This document shows, in pieces, positions 1 to 7,444 of a stretch of 64,000 nt of DNA. The stretch spans positions 124,001 to 188,000 of the forward strand of contig NZ_BAEO01000031.1 in assembly GCF_000314995.1 (NCBI RefSeq). The letters run 5' to 3'. The notes under the pieces are model-generated. The model did not search any database and was not told where the DNA came from. It saw only the letters and a program-made list of their open reading frames with translations. Both the position numbers and the translations under genes were made by a program. Every line of letters starts with the position of its first letter. The first letter of the stretch is position 1. This stretch comes from Paraglaciecola arctica BSs20135. Lineage in GTDB: Bacteria > Pseudomonadota > Gammaproteobacteria > Enterobacterales > Alteromonadaceae.

Positions 1-878
1 TTCAAAAGTACGTCTTCTATAGGAATATCGATGTCTTTATCATCCCTGATAACTCTGGCCGTTTTTGCCTGAAGGCCAATCAAACGTTTGATAGCCTCAG
101 AGGTTTTTCCTCTTGCCTTTACTTCAAGCGCCAAACCTAAATTAATCAAACCAATAATCATGGCAGTGGCTTCAAAATAGACATGCCGAGCCATTAAAGG
201 AACAATTTCTGGAGCAAACACCACCACCATGGAATATAACCAGGCAGTACCGGTACCCAATGCAATCAATGTGTCCATATTAGCGGAATGATTTTTAAAT
301 GAATTCCAAGCTCCGTTGTAAAAATGTTTACCCGCAAACACCATAACACCCAGTGTAAGCAAGCCAATTATCAGCCAGACTAACCTCTCTGTGTCAGTAT
401 TCACGGTCATTTCACCGACAACCAAACTGTAAATCATTAAAGGCACACCAAGCACCAAAGCAAGCGTCATATCTCGCATTAGCTTTTTATAATACTGCCA
501 ATCGGCTTGCTCTTTTTCATCTAACGCTTCCTCTTCGGACCCGCTAGTTGATACCTTGGCGTTATAGCCAGCCTTTTCTACCGCTTGAATTAATGTGGTT
601 ACATCCACATTTGTTTTGACTTGCACGGTTCGTTGAGCGAAGTTCATCTCTGCTGAATGCACGCCAGACACTGACAGCAAAGCTTTTTCAATTTTACTCA
701 CACAACTAGCACAACTAGCACCGTCAATTATTAACTCATGTTCGATCATTTCGTTTCCTGTCGCAGTCGATTCCAAGGTCTTAGAGTGACTAGCCGTTTT
801 AACGTTGGGCTGTTCTGATTCGGTTTGGCAACATTTGTGGGGACTTCCCGCACCTTCTTTGTGGCTATCAGTATTCAT
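1..878 (-). CDS. copA: Cu(I)-translocating P1B-type ATPase, N-terminal part (runs off the left edge)
   Basis: The open frame starts at an ATG 22 bp downstream of the merR-type gene stop and continues out of the window after about 292 codons. The first 50 residues are hydrophilic and include a CC pair. A heavy-metal-associated domain follows with the metal site GASCASC (Cys56 and Cys59). Then come transmembrane segments including MDTLIALGTGTAW and YFEATAMIIGL, which are typical of the TM2-TM4 region of CopA-type copper pumps. The CPC, DKTGT and HP signatures would lie beyond the edge and cannot be checked. It is probably co-transcribed with the upstream regulator and would export Cu(I) from the cytoplasm to the periplasm. 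Ag(I) as a substrate is possible. Zn/Cd pumps are less likely because of the HMA motif and TM sequence. Confidence 0.88.
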   Translation of the reverse strand, partial: MNTDSHKEGAGSPHKCCQTESEQPNVKTASHSKTLESTATGNEMIEHELIIDGASCASCVSKIEKALLSVSGVHSAEMNFAQRTVQVKTNVDVTTLIQAVEKAGYNAKVSTSGSEEEALDEKEQADWQYYKKLMRDMTLALVLGVPLMIYSLVVGEMTVNTDTERLVWLIIGLLTLGVMVFAGKHFYNGAWNSFKNHSANMDTLIALGTGTAWLYSMVVVFAPEIVPLMARHVYFEATAMIIGLINLGLALEVKARGKTSEAIKRLIGLQAKTARVIRDDKDIDIPIEDVLL

Positions 879-900
879 AAATCCTCATATTTAAAAACAT

Positions 901-1314
901 TCACTCTGGCATCTTGTTGAAATCATCTATCAAGTGACAAATAACATTTCCACTTGGTCGTTTATCTGGTTTATCACCCCAACTTTCGACTGCGACGTGC
1001 ATTCTTGCTCTGAGTCTCAATGTATCTTGAAAACGTTGTTCAGTTTCATGTAGGCGGTTGTCTATTAATCGCCTAACCGTTGGACAAGGAGACTCTCCCT
1101 CGTCCGCTTTATGAAAAATCTGCTTAATGTCATCTACTGAAAAACCTAAATCCCTTGCGCTCAAGATAAAACGCAGACGGTTTTGATCGTTTGGGCTATA
1201 AAATTTGTAACCATTGTCAATCGACTTTTTCGGTTCTAACAAGCCAATTCGTGTGTAGTACCGCACCGTATCGGGGCTTACACCGAGCATTTCCGCTAAT
1301 TGTCTGACCTGCAT
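901..1314 (-). CDS. MerR-family heavy-metal-responsive regulator (CueR/CadR-like)
   Basis: This 137-residue protein has the MerR winged helix-turn-helix at residues 1-70 (MQVRQLAEMLGVSPDTVRYY, then GLLEP), followed by the dimerisation helix. It has Cys77 in ESPCPTV at the start of the dimerisation helix and Cys126 (ICHLID) near the C-terminus. E. coli CueR uses two closely spaced C-terminal cysteines, so the metal site here is organised differently and resembles the ZntR/CadR arrangement. The gene lies directly upstream of the P-type ATPase and behind a promoter with the over-long 19-bp spacer that MerR proteins untwist. It is therefore likely an autoregulated activator of its own operon. Cu/Ag as inducer is inferred from the neighbour, not from the ligands. 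Confidence 0.85.
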   Translation of the reverse strand: MQVRQLAEMLGVSPDTVRYYTRIGLLEPKKSIDNGYKFYSPNDQNRLRFILSARDLGFSVDDIKQIFHKADEGESPCPTVRRLIDNRLHETEQRFQDTLRLRARMHVAVESWGDKPDKRPSGNVICHLIDDFNKMPE

Positions 1315-1389
1315 TTATTGGTCCTCCTCACTTCTAGCTAATCATGTAACCGTACCGATCCTATGACTAAATCCTAGGTATTGAACCTA

Positions 1390-1420
1390 ACTGTAAACCT
1401 GTGAGCTGGACACAGGTCAA
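1390..1420 (-). promoter_or_regulatory. MerR-type promoter/operator with 19-bp spacer
   Basis: Read leftward, a -35 box TTGACC (1415-1420) and a -10 box TACAGT (1390-1395) are separated by exactly 19 bp. The spacer holds the dyad ACCTGTG-7 bp-CACAGGT (1397-1417). A 19-20-bp spacer with a dyad between the boxes is the hallmark of promoters activated by MerR-family DNA distortion. It reads into the regulator gene and the copper ATPase. Confidence 0.82.
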
Positions 1421-1680
1421 GCGATTTTTGTTTACTTAAATATGTAGTTAAGATGAGTAAATAGAGAAGAGAAAATATGGTTCTTGACGCTAAAGGCTAT
1501 AAAGGAGTTTTCTAATTCTTCTCCATGCTCAATTGGAATGGCATTTAAACTAGACACCTCAATTAATGGTGCGACAAATCACTTTCTCACTTGAAACTAA
1601 CCCTCTTTGTTTTGTGTAATGACATACTAGTATTTACACAAATATATTAATTGACCTTGATCAATATTTCACGGCAATTG

Positions 1681-1725
1681 GATTACAAGTTGATTACATT
1701 TTTGTAATGTAATCAATAGATTACA
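1681..1725. promoter_or_regulatory. Orphan CopR/CusR-type box cluster
   Basis: The core ATTACA-TTTT-TGTAAT (1693-1708) is a perfect 6-4-6 palindrome. It shares 19 consecutive bases (1690-1708) with the box upstream of cusR. Further GATTACA/TAATC half-sites flank it on both sides, giving at least four copies in 45 bp. CopR/CusR-family response regulators bind TTACA-N4-TGTAA-type repeats. No intact gene follows within 300 bp on either side, which is why it is called orphan. Confidence 0.6.
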
Positions 1726-1742
1726 TATTAGAAGGGACTTGA

Positions 1743-1793
1743 ATGACTGTACTTCCCAGAAGATTATCTAGAATTTATGCATTTCCATATTGA
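1743..1793 (+). CDS. Micro-ORF (16 codons) behind the orphan copper box
   Basis: An ATG lies about 7 nt after AGAAGG, a good ribosome site, and only about 20 bp downstream of the copper-box cluster. The frame closes after 16 residues (MTVLPRRLSRIYAFPY). It may be the surviving start of a deleted copper-inducible gene, a leader peptide, or chance. Only the ribosome site and its placement after the operator support it. Confidence 0.25.
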   Translation: MTVLPRRLSRIYAFPY

Positions 1794-1939
1794 ATAATCT
1801 ATGTCAATCAGCATGTTAGATCGTGCAAGCAGTATGCTGCTTCCTTTGAGGTTAAAATTCGTTATGATATTTAACGCACAAAATTTGTTTATTGTTGACT
1901 ATCCGCAAAAATATCGTGTTTTGACTGACCGATGTTTAG

Positions 1940-2051
1940 CTCAAATAATTGTGCGAGTCCTCCAAAATATAGACGACACTAAAAATACCTTAGTGTAACC
2001 CAACGCATCGATCAGGCCGTCGATATCACCGGCGAGTTTATCCAGTGTATA
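1940..2051 (-). pseudogene. Alpha/beta-hydrolase fragment with a frameshift
   Basis: Read leftward from 2051, the frame encodes YTLDKLAGDIDGLIDALGY followed by TKVFLV, matching the helix and strand before the nucleophile elbow of epoxide-hydrolase/haloalkane-dehalogenase-like enzymes. The expected GHDWGG elbow is damaged. The continuation FGGLAQLFE appears in another frame at 1940-1966. No start or C-terminal part is visible. It is a remnant of an inactivated gene, and its origin is unknown. Confidence 0.5.
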
Positions 2052-2101
2052 AGCACCAGTAATATAACTAAGAAGGTAAGCATATGGTTCTCCTGACCTA
2101 A

Positions 2102-2968
2102 TCATTCAACAATTTTTTCTTCAGGCGATCGGGACCAAAAAGGCTCAATAAGTTGGCTTAGGTAAGCGATTGGATAATTAGGCTGCGTTGAGATCCCAAT
2201 ATCTTCTGAACCGATAGTTCTATCTTCGTCAAAGTAGCAAGTGCCCAGCAGACGATCCGTTAAACTAGTAAAGAGACCAAAGTTGACATCCCCCTCTTTG
2301 GCTGTGCCTAAATGATGAAAGCGGTGCACAACATTGATGGCCAGCATCTTTTTTAGGGGGCCGCTGAAATAGGCCACATTGGAGTGTTGCAGCAATAATT
2401 GCAGCACTACTGCCACTACGAGCAGAATCAATACCTGCTGTGGCACCCCCAAAAGTAATAGCGGTGAAGTTCCGGCGAGGGTTTCAATGCTCTGATGTAA
2501 GGGATGTTTCATTAATCCATTTAAGCCATACATACGTTTTACACTATGATGTACCGCGTGCAATCGCCAAAGGGTATTTATTCGGTGACTGGCATAATGG
2601 GCCAAGGTGATACCCACATCAGCTATGAAGATTGCTATAACCACTTGTAACCAAAGAGGGAAGTTCACAGGCCAAATGGGCGGCAGAACAATGAAACTGG
2701 CGATTGCAGGAACACTCAATATTCCTATTACGCTTAAGGATTCATTGACCAACGCATGGATCACATCGCGCTTAACATCCCCCTGAGGCTGATTAAATGC
2801 ATTATCATAGGGTGCCAAATACTCCAGTAGAAATGATAAACCTATAAATAAGGCTAAGAGGGCAAACAAATAAAATGTTGGGTAGCCAGACTGAACAAGG
2901 TATATAGCCAAACCATTTCCCACAATTAGGAATAAGGGTAAATAGATTAAACGAATGAAATACTGCAT
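2102..2968 (-). CDS. Sterol desaturase / fatty-acid hydroxylase family membrane protein
   Basis: This 288-residue protein has hydrophobic segments at roughly residues 5-50, 75-95 and 105-125. It carries the three histidine clusters of the FA_hydroxylase di-iron family: HYASH, then RLHAVHHS, then HRFHHLG. These would bind two irons at the cytoplasmic membrane face and hydroxylate or desaturate a lipid C-H bond. The substrate cannot be told from sequence. The gene lies 117 bp downstream of the AraC-type regulator on the same strand and may be its target. A role in membrane remodelling under copper or oxidative stress is only a guess from context. Confidence 0.82.
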   Translation of the reverse strand: MQYFIRLIYLPLFLIVGNGLAIYLVQSGYPTFYLFALLALFIGLSFLLEYLAPYDNAFNQPQGDVKRDVIHALVNESLSVIGILSVPAIASFIVLPPIWPVNFPLWLQVVIAIFIADVGITLAHYASHRINTLWRLHAVHHSVKRMYGLNGLMKHPLHQSIETLAGTSPLLLLGVPQQVLILLVVAVVLQLLLQHSNVAYFSGPLKKMLAINVVHRFHHLGTAKEGDVNFGLFTSLTDRLLGTCYFDEDRTIGSEDIGISTQPNYPIAYLSQLIEPFWSRSPEEKIVE

Positions 2969-3085
2969 GGTAGAAACCTCAAATACAAAGTAACCGGCGT
3001 GACTTTCTTCGCCAATTTTGTACTAATATTGTATTTGCAAAACAGAATCGACTATTGAACGAAACAGCTGTATTCCTGATTTTTT

Positions 3086-3838
3086 TTATGTATTGCTAGC
3101 TGCCATATGTACTAGTTGTTTAGGTGTTAGCCCAAACATCTGTTTAAAGGTTCGACTAAAATGGGCCTGATCAGAAAAAAGGCTTTCCTGGGTGGCTTCA
3201 CTTAAGGGTTTTCCAGCTGCAATTAATCTGACGCCTGCCAATAAACGTAGCCACTTTCGATAACTTCTTAAAGGCAAGCCGGTGTGCTCGGTAAACCAAT
3301 GGGAAAATCGACTTTGACTTAGTTCAGCGGCATGGGCGAGCTGAGTAAGTGACAGTAGTTGTTGTTCAATAAGCTCATTTTTCAACATTGTCAGTACCAC
3401 TTCGAGTCGCTTATCTGCACGGAAGTTTGGCTGAAATTGGTCGGCGAATTGGCTTAATGTTTGCTGAAGATCCGCCTCAACTGTCACCAGACCACGGATC
3501 GTAAATTCTAACTTACTCGGCAATTGGCTGACATTTTCAGGGTTAGAAAAACTGGTCAGTAACTGTTTTGCCATGGTAGAAGTGGCATCTACATACAGGG
3601 ATATAACCCGTCCTGGGTTAAGTTGGTGATGACAACCAGCTGGAATAAACAGGCTAGTACTGCTCATCACTCCCATGTCTGTTTTTATCTCTACCGTTTT
3701 GTCCAATGCCACACTAAGTTGGTGGGCATAGTGTGTGTGTGGACAATTGTCACCCGCATTACCGATAAATAAGCCGGTTCCTTGGGCAAGGGCGAAACGC
3801 CCTGTCCAGAATTGTTTGCCAACGGCCTCAATTTGCAT
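3086..3838 (-). CDS. AraC-family transcriptional regulator
   Basis: The protein has about 250 residues from the ATG at 3838, which overlaps the stop of the preceding micro-ORF as TGATG. A TTG 15 nt further upstream is the alternative start. The N-terminal half is a cupin-like effector domain with a conserved-looking FIPAGCHHQL strand. The C-terminal 100 residues carry the two AraC helix-turn-helices: ELSQSRFSHWFTEHTGLPLR, and the second ending in HFSRTFKQMFGLTP. The effector is unknown. The gene follows the NTF2-like gene and precedes the desaturase-like gene in the same direction, so these may form one transcription unit. Confidence 0.82.
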   Translation of the reverse strand: MQIEAVGKQFWTGRFALAQGTGLFIGNAGDNCPHTHYAHQLSVALDKTVEIKTDMGVMSSTSLFIPAGCHHQLNPGRVISLYVDATSTMAKQLLTSFSNPENVSQLPSKLEFTIRGLVTVEADLQQTLSQFADQFQPNFRADKRLEVVLTMLKNELIEQQLLSLTQLAHAAELSQSRFSHWFTEHTGLPLRSYRKWLRLLAGVRLIAAGKPLSEATQESLFSDQAHFSRTFKQMFGLTPKQLVHMAASNT

Positions 3839-3915
3839 CAATCCATCAGACAAGGTGCAGCGCCATCATGGAGCGACGATTTAACACCCCAGCACTTAAT
3901 GATGAGACTTTTCAT
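3838..3915 (-). CDS. 25-residue leader ORF coupled to the AraC gene
   Basis: The strongest ribosome site of this stretch, AAGGAG with 7 nt spacing, sits in front of this short ORF and not in front of the regulator. The ORF ends TGA, with its last base shared with the regulator ATG (TGATG), the classic arrangement for translational coupling. The peptide MKSLIIKCWGVKSSL plus ten residues resembles no family I recognise. It starts 21 bp after the NTF2-like gene stop. It is either a regulatory leader or the shortened remains of a larger gene. Confidence 0.45.
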   Translation of the reverse strand: MKSLIIKCWGVKSSLHDGAAPCLMD

Positions 3916-3936
3916 CTTATATCTCCTTAAACTCAA

Positions 3937-4446
3937 TTATCGTGACCAATGGATATGAGTGATCTTCCACTCGTCGTCACTTAGTTTTAGCACCATGGTC
4001 TCCAAACCTTCGTAATCCACATTTTTATCTTTGTAGTTTCCAGTCGTTTTACTGCGTGACATGGACAAAGCCATGTTCCCGTTTATATCCACTTGATGCT
4101 CGAGCGTTGTTGTTTCAACCACAGCCAGATATTTCATGTCGGCCAGCATATGGTGGTTGGCGTATTGGTCTGCTGAGCGTTCAACGCCCCCTTCAAAAAT
4201 TAACACATCGTCGGCCAGTAATGCACGAGCCTTGGCTTTGTCGCCACTCTCCAGTGCCTGATGAAAGGCACTTACCACCTTAGCGGGTGCAGTGTCGATG
4301 TTCACAAAAAATGGTGATGAGTCGGAGTGTTTTTCTTCGCCATGTGCCCAGGAAAAAGATGTAAAACACAGTCCAACTAAAGTAATAAATACCAAAGCAA
4401 AAGCGTTTGATTTTATTTTCACGATTATTTCCTTTGTTTTAAACAT
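3937..4446 (-). CDS. Exported NTF2/SnoaL-like (DUF4440-type) protein
   Basis: This 169-residue protein starts with a Sec signal peptide (lysines, a hydrophobic core, then SFSWAHGEE). A single cone-shaped NTF2-like domain follows: FHQALESGDKAKARALLADD, the FEGG and SADQYANHHMLADM segments, and a final strand ending WKITHIHWSR. Such domains bind small ligands or act as unspecific isomerases, and no catalytic set is diagnostic here. Homologues often sit in metal or redox operons. It is the next complete gene downstream of the haloperoxidase-like gene on the same strand, with only the truncated cytochrome between them. The function is unknown. Confidence 0.7.
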   Translation of the reverse strand: MFKTKEIIVKIKSNAFALVFITLVGLCFTSFSWAHGEEKHSDSSPFFVNIDTAPAKVVSAFHQALESGDKAKARALLADDVLIFEGGVERSADQYANHHMLADMKYLAVVETTTLEHQVDINGNMALSMSRSKTTGNYKDKNVDYEGLETMVLKLSDDEWKITHIHWSR

Positions 4447-4477
4447 TAAAAGCTGTTTTGGTCTTCAATTGGGCTCA

Positions 4478-4690
4478 TTAATGCGCCATTTCCTGATTGA
4501 CGTTGGGATCAAGCGCAGTCAATATTTGGTACTGATCTGCCGTTAACTCCGGTAGTCTTTGTAAAAAAGCCACCATTGCCCAAATCCGTTGGTCATCATG
4601 GGTTTTACCCCAAGCTGGCATACCAGACGCTTTGATTCCATGTTTGATTACCCAAAAGTTTTTACGAGCACTTTGTGCAACATCTTCCAT
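4478..4690 (-). pseudogene. C-terminal fragment of a cytochrome c (duplicate of the gene at 6843-7376)
   Basis: The 70-codon frame matches the last third of the intact cytochrome c upstream (ARKNFWVIKHGIKASGMPAW, then RIWAMVAF and LPELTADQYQI). It keeps the axial-methionine segment SGMPAWG but lacks the signal peptide and the CXXCH haem site. It therefore cannot bind haem covalently. The underlying DNA is nearly identical to the intact gene over 114 bp. It lies directly downstream of the haloperoxidase-like gene and looks like one half of a duplication. Confidence 0.75.
4570..4683. repeat. 114-bp direct repeat, copy A (cytochrome c 3' region)
   Basis: This copy aligns without gaps to 6908-7021, with about 107 of 114 bases identical by hand count. 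The two copies are in direct orientation and bracket the haloperoxidase-like gene. Direct repeats of this kind are what a tandem duplication or a gene insertion between duplicated ends leaves behind, and recombination between them could delete the intervening gene. Confidence 0.85.
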
Positions 4691-4741
4691 TTTGAAAAAG
4701 GATTACAGATGAATTAAGGGATGAATTATCCATCCAAACCT

Positions 4742-6715
4742 TTACTGCGCAAAAAACGACTGTACATATTCGAAACTATCGACGGCGATTTTTGTACCAA
4801 TTTTTCTGCCAGGCATATCATCAGCCGGAGGATGGATCCCACCCCAAATTCGCGACAAACTGCACTGGTCAGATGCATCTTGATATGTCGCCCATTGCAA
4901 GGTCATATTCACACTAGGCCCTTCTTCAAACACCAAAAAGTCATTTGCTTTCACTTCAAATTCACTCATCCCGCCAGGGAAATATTCTGAGCCTGTCATG
5001 GCTGTCATCAGGTCAGCAGCAGCCCTAGAAAAGGTTGAATGCCCAGATACATAACCTGCGAAAGGAGGAGTAACAAAAGATGGTCTCTGATAGGGCCACC
5101 AGTACTCAGCCAATATCCAGCCCACTCCGGCTTGGTCAACCAAGGGATCGGCTATGTAGCCTGGTCCCTTCCATGCGTAAACTTTTATTTTACCGATATT
5201 TTGAGGATAACCGATGGCTATGGGGTCATTTTCTGTTACCACTTCAATAAAGCCATCAACCAAAGGTAAACCATTAACACTATAAGAACTTAACGAAGGG
5301 TCGCTGCTTTGCCCAGTAGCCATAGCACGAATAGCTGATACAGGCCTAATAGAGTCATACCATCCTTTTATCCCCCATGAAACAACAGCCGCATCGTGCA
5401 TCGTGCCTCCCATAGCAAAATAAGATTTAATATCCCATTCAAGCGCCCCTAAAATGTCGCCTTCACCTGCCCAGCGTTTTTCTAAAAGTTCATGGTCACT
5501 CACTGTATTTAAGACAACGAACCAGTGCCCAGGAGGAGTCTCAGACTCTGGACCATCGGCCCAAAACTCAGCTAATACACGAGTGTAATCACCACGTGGC
5601 ACTATTTGCTCTTCATAGGGCTGATTAGTGATAGGGTTCAGGGCATAACCCATACTTGGATCGCCACCTTCAAGTTTTTTATAAAATTCATTAAATTCTG
5701 TAAATGAGTTCGGAAACGAATCAATATTACCAATACTGTTAGGCGAAATATCCCACATCACTCCATCATTTTGATCTAGATGTGACGACCAAATTGACAC
5801 TAATGAGAATCCCCATTTATATTCGTCACTTAAAGGACCTTCTACCAATGGTGGCGCTCCTGGATCATGATATACCTGATAATCAAAACCATCACGTGTA
5901 TAAACCGTTTTATCATTATCCGACAAAGAAAAAGGGACAACAGAACCCCATTCGGGTCCTAAAAAGCTAGGTGCATCATCAATTGGATTACCAGCTTGAT
6001 CAATAAATCCATCAATTAACAAAGGTTGCCAGCGATCTAAATCAGTAATTGATGAATTACCAAAAGAACCACTATTTAAGATTAATGGTGAATTAACTGG
6101 TTGGTAACTGGTGTTTGCGTAGAAATTTTGCTCATTGGCTCCATCTTGCAATCCAAATTGAATATAACAATCAGCGATATAATTACCTAAGGCAGCAGCT
6201 GACCCTTGAGAATAATCCAATGACTCTTCATCAATGTTAAAGCCTAAGTTCTGCATTAATGCGTCGGCGGCATCCATTATTTCAAATGAGCCAGGTGATA
6301 ATCTAAAACGATGTTGAATTATCCGATAGGCTGCATAACTAATTGCAAGCTCTTGTTGTGGCAACACATCCTCTGGTAAATCAATAGTATCAGCAGAACA
6401 AGCAAAACCCGCGACCTCATTACCTAATAAAAAACCATGAGTATCGGGTTTGTATACCGACCATGCATCATACATCGCAGAGGAAATATGAAATAAGTTT
6501 CTCGCGTGCACAGTGGGCCGTGCGAAATCATTGCGAATTGCATGCAATAGCACTTCATTCCACATACGGGCGACAGATTGACCTTCTCGCTCAGGAGTTA
6601 AAACAACGGTTTCTTTTTTAGAGCTATCCCCACACGCGGTTAAAATCACCATAATCGAAATTACTATGCTCAGACATTTGAGCATTTTTCTTATACAAAT
6701 TTTATTCATTTTCAT
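4742..6715 (-). CDS. Vanadium-dependent haloperoxidase / PAP2-like lipoprotein
   Basis: This 657-residue protein begins with a lipoprotein signal whose lipobox LTAC places Cys28 at the mature N-terminus, so it is probably anchored outside the inner membrane. The N-terminal ARNLFHISSAMYDAW block is typical of large bacterial vanadium-haloperoxidase relatives. All three motifs of the vanadate/phosphate pocket are intact: KX6RP (Lys450, Arg457, Pro458), SGH (557-559, His559 the likely general acid/base) and SRX5HX3D (Arg622, His628, Asp632). It could oxidise halides with H2O2 or be an acid phosphatase; sequence alone does not decide. It is encoded after the cytochrome c on the same strand and is flanked by a 114-bp direct repeat. 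Confidence 0.83.
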   Translation of the reverse strand: MKMNKICIRKMLKCLSIVISIMVILTACGDSSKKETVVLTPEREGQSVARMWNEVLLHAIRNDFARPTVHARNLFHISSAMYDAWSVYKPDTHGFLLGNEVAGFACSADTIDLPEDVLPQQELAISYAAYRIIQHRFRLSPGSFEIMDAADALMQNLGFNIDEESLDYSQGSAAALGNYIADCYIQFGLQDGANEQNFYANTSYQPVNSPLILNSGSFGNSSITDLDRWQPLLIDGFIDQAGNPIDDAPSFLGPEWGSVVPFSLSDNDKTVYTRDGFDYQVYHDPGAPPLVEGPLSDEYKWGFSLVSIWSSHLDQNDGVMWDISPNSIGNIDSFPNSFTEFNEFYKKLEGGDPSMGYALNPITNQPYEEQIVPRGDYTRVLAEFWADGPESETPPGHWFVVLNTVSDHELLEKRWAGEGDILGALEWDIKSYFAMGGTMHDAAVVSWGIKGWYDSIRPVSAIRAMATGQSSDPSLSSYSVNGLPLVDGFIEVVTENDPIAIGYPQNIGKIKVYAWKGPGYIADPLVDQAGVGWILAEYWWPYQRPSFVTPPFAGYVSGHSTFSRAAADLMTAMTGSEYFPGGMSEFEVKANDFLVFEEGPSVNMTLQWATYQDASDQCSLSRIWGGIHPPADDMPGRKIGTKIAVDSFEYVQSFFAQ

Positions 6716-6805
6716 ATCTCAATATCTAGTATAGATTGGCCATCCAACGGCCAGTTATTTGTGAAACTTCAATTTCTTAGTAAAAAAAGTACATTACTAA
6801 AGCCT

Positions 6806-6833
6806 CGTATTAAAAATAATTATTTTTAATACG
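6806..6833. repeat. 28-bp perfect AT-rich palindrome downstream of the cytochrome c gene
   Basis: CGTATTAAAAATAA is followed immediately by its exact reverse complement (14-bp arms, no spacer). It lies 10 bp past the cytochrome c stop and about 90 bp before the haloperoxidase-like start. It could be a weak terminator, but there is no uridine run on the leftward transcript. A protein-binding dyad is the alternative. Confidence 0.6.
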
Positions 6834-6842
6834 TAATATTTT

Positions 6843-7376
6843 TTATTCTATTGCTGTGATTATTTGATATTGCTCTGGTGTTAAAGTCGGTAACCTGTTT
6901 ATAAATGCCACCATGGCCCAAATCCGTTTATCATCATGGGTTTTACCCCAAGCTGGCATACCAGACGCTTTGATACCATGTTTGATTACCCAAAAGTTTT
7001 TACGAGCTTTTTGTGCATCATCCCCGTGCTCATGACCTTCATGGCTTTCAGCAGAAATGGTTAAATTTGGCGGTGCTGGGTATAGACCCACACTCATGTC
7101 GCTTTCTTTTTGTCCTGGTTTTAAATGGCAACTTGCACACATAAAGTTATAGTCAACACCGCCACTAAGGAGCAATTCAGGATCGACTAGATCTGGCACT
7201 TCAATATCTTCCGCTGCCTTTTTTATGGACGTTTCTCTTGTTTCTTCTAAAAGCCAATAAACTAGGTCACTGTGAGGTTCATCGGCTGCCACATTAACAA
7301 TGCCTGAGTAAATAACGGTTGTAGCGGCTGCTATGCCTAACACAACAAGTAGCAGTAATAATTTAAGTATCTTCAT
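6843..7376 (-). CDS. Exported class I monohaem cytochrome c
   Basis: This 177-residue protein has an N-terminal hydrophobic segment (residues 4-26) that acts as signal peptide or membrane anchor. It has one haem site CASCH (Cys80, Cys83, His84) and a probable axial methionine at Met140 in SGMPAWG. A His/Glu-rich linker (SHEGHEHGDD) lies between them and could bind metal. It would act in the periplasm as a one-electron carrier. It lies downstream of the Met/His-rich protein and upstream of the haloperoxidase-like gene on the same strand, suggesting a redox function within the copper module. Its 3' third is duplicated at 4478-4690. Confidence 0.85.
   Translation of the reverse strand: MKILKLLLLLVVLGIAAATTVIYSGIVNVAADEPHSDLVYWLLEETRETSIKKAAEDIEVPDLVDPELLLSGGVDYNFMCASCHLKPGQKESDMSVGLYPAPPNLTISAESHEGHEHGDDAQKARKNFWVIKHGIKASGMPAWGKTHDDKRIWAMVAFINRLPTLTPEQYQIITAIE
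6908..7021. repeat. 114-bp direct repeat, copy B
   Basis: This copy lies inside the intact cytochrome c gene and matches 4570-4683 in the same orientation and at the same length. Confidence 0.85.
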
Positions 7377-7444
7377 AGCCTTTTCCTACTTAGGTTAAAA
7401 GACACCTAGCCCATTACGTTGGGCTAAGTGTTATCTCTCATTAA

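Larger units (their letters stand above)
1421..2101. other. Gene-poor stretch between the copper ATPase operon and the desaturase-like gene
   Basis: No intact protein gene is supported here. The stretch holds AT-rich sequence with a roughly 50-codon leftward frame lacking a start (about 1432-1577). It also contains the cluster of copper-box repeats, a 16-codon micro-ORF with a good ribosome site and a broken alpha/beta-hydrolase fragment, each listed separately. A 65-codon rightward frame at 1801-1998 has no Shine-Dalgarno sequence and overlaps the hydrolase fragment, so it is not called. The region reads as a deletion or rearrangement scar. Confidence 0.6.

Noticed and set aside
1801-1998. 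65-codon rightward ORF
   Set aside because: It has no ribosome site, overlaps the alpha/beta-hydrolase remnant on the other strand and shows no family features.
4056-5269. Several rightward ORFs of 75-90 codons
   Set aside because: They lie antisense inside the NTF2-like, cytochrome fragment and haloperoxidase-like genes, whose motifs are intact.
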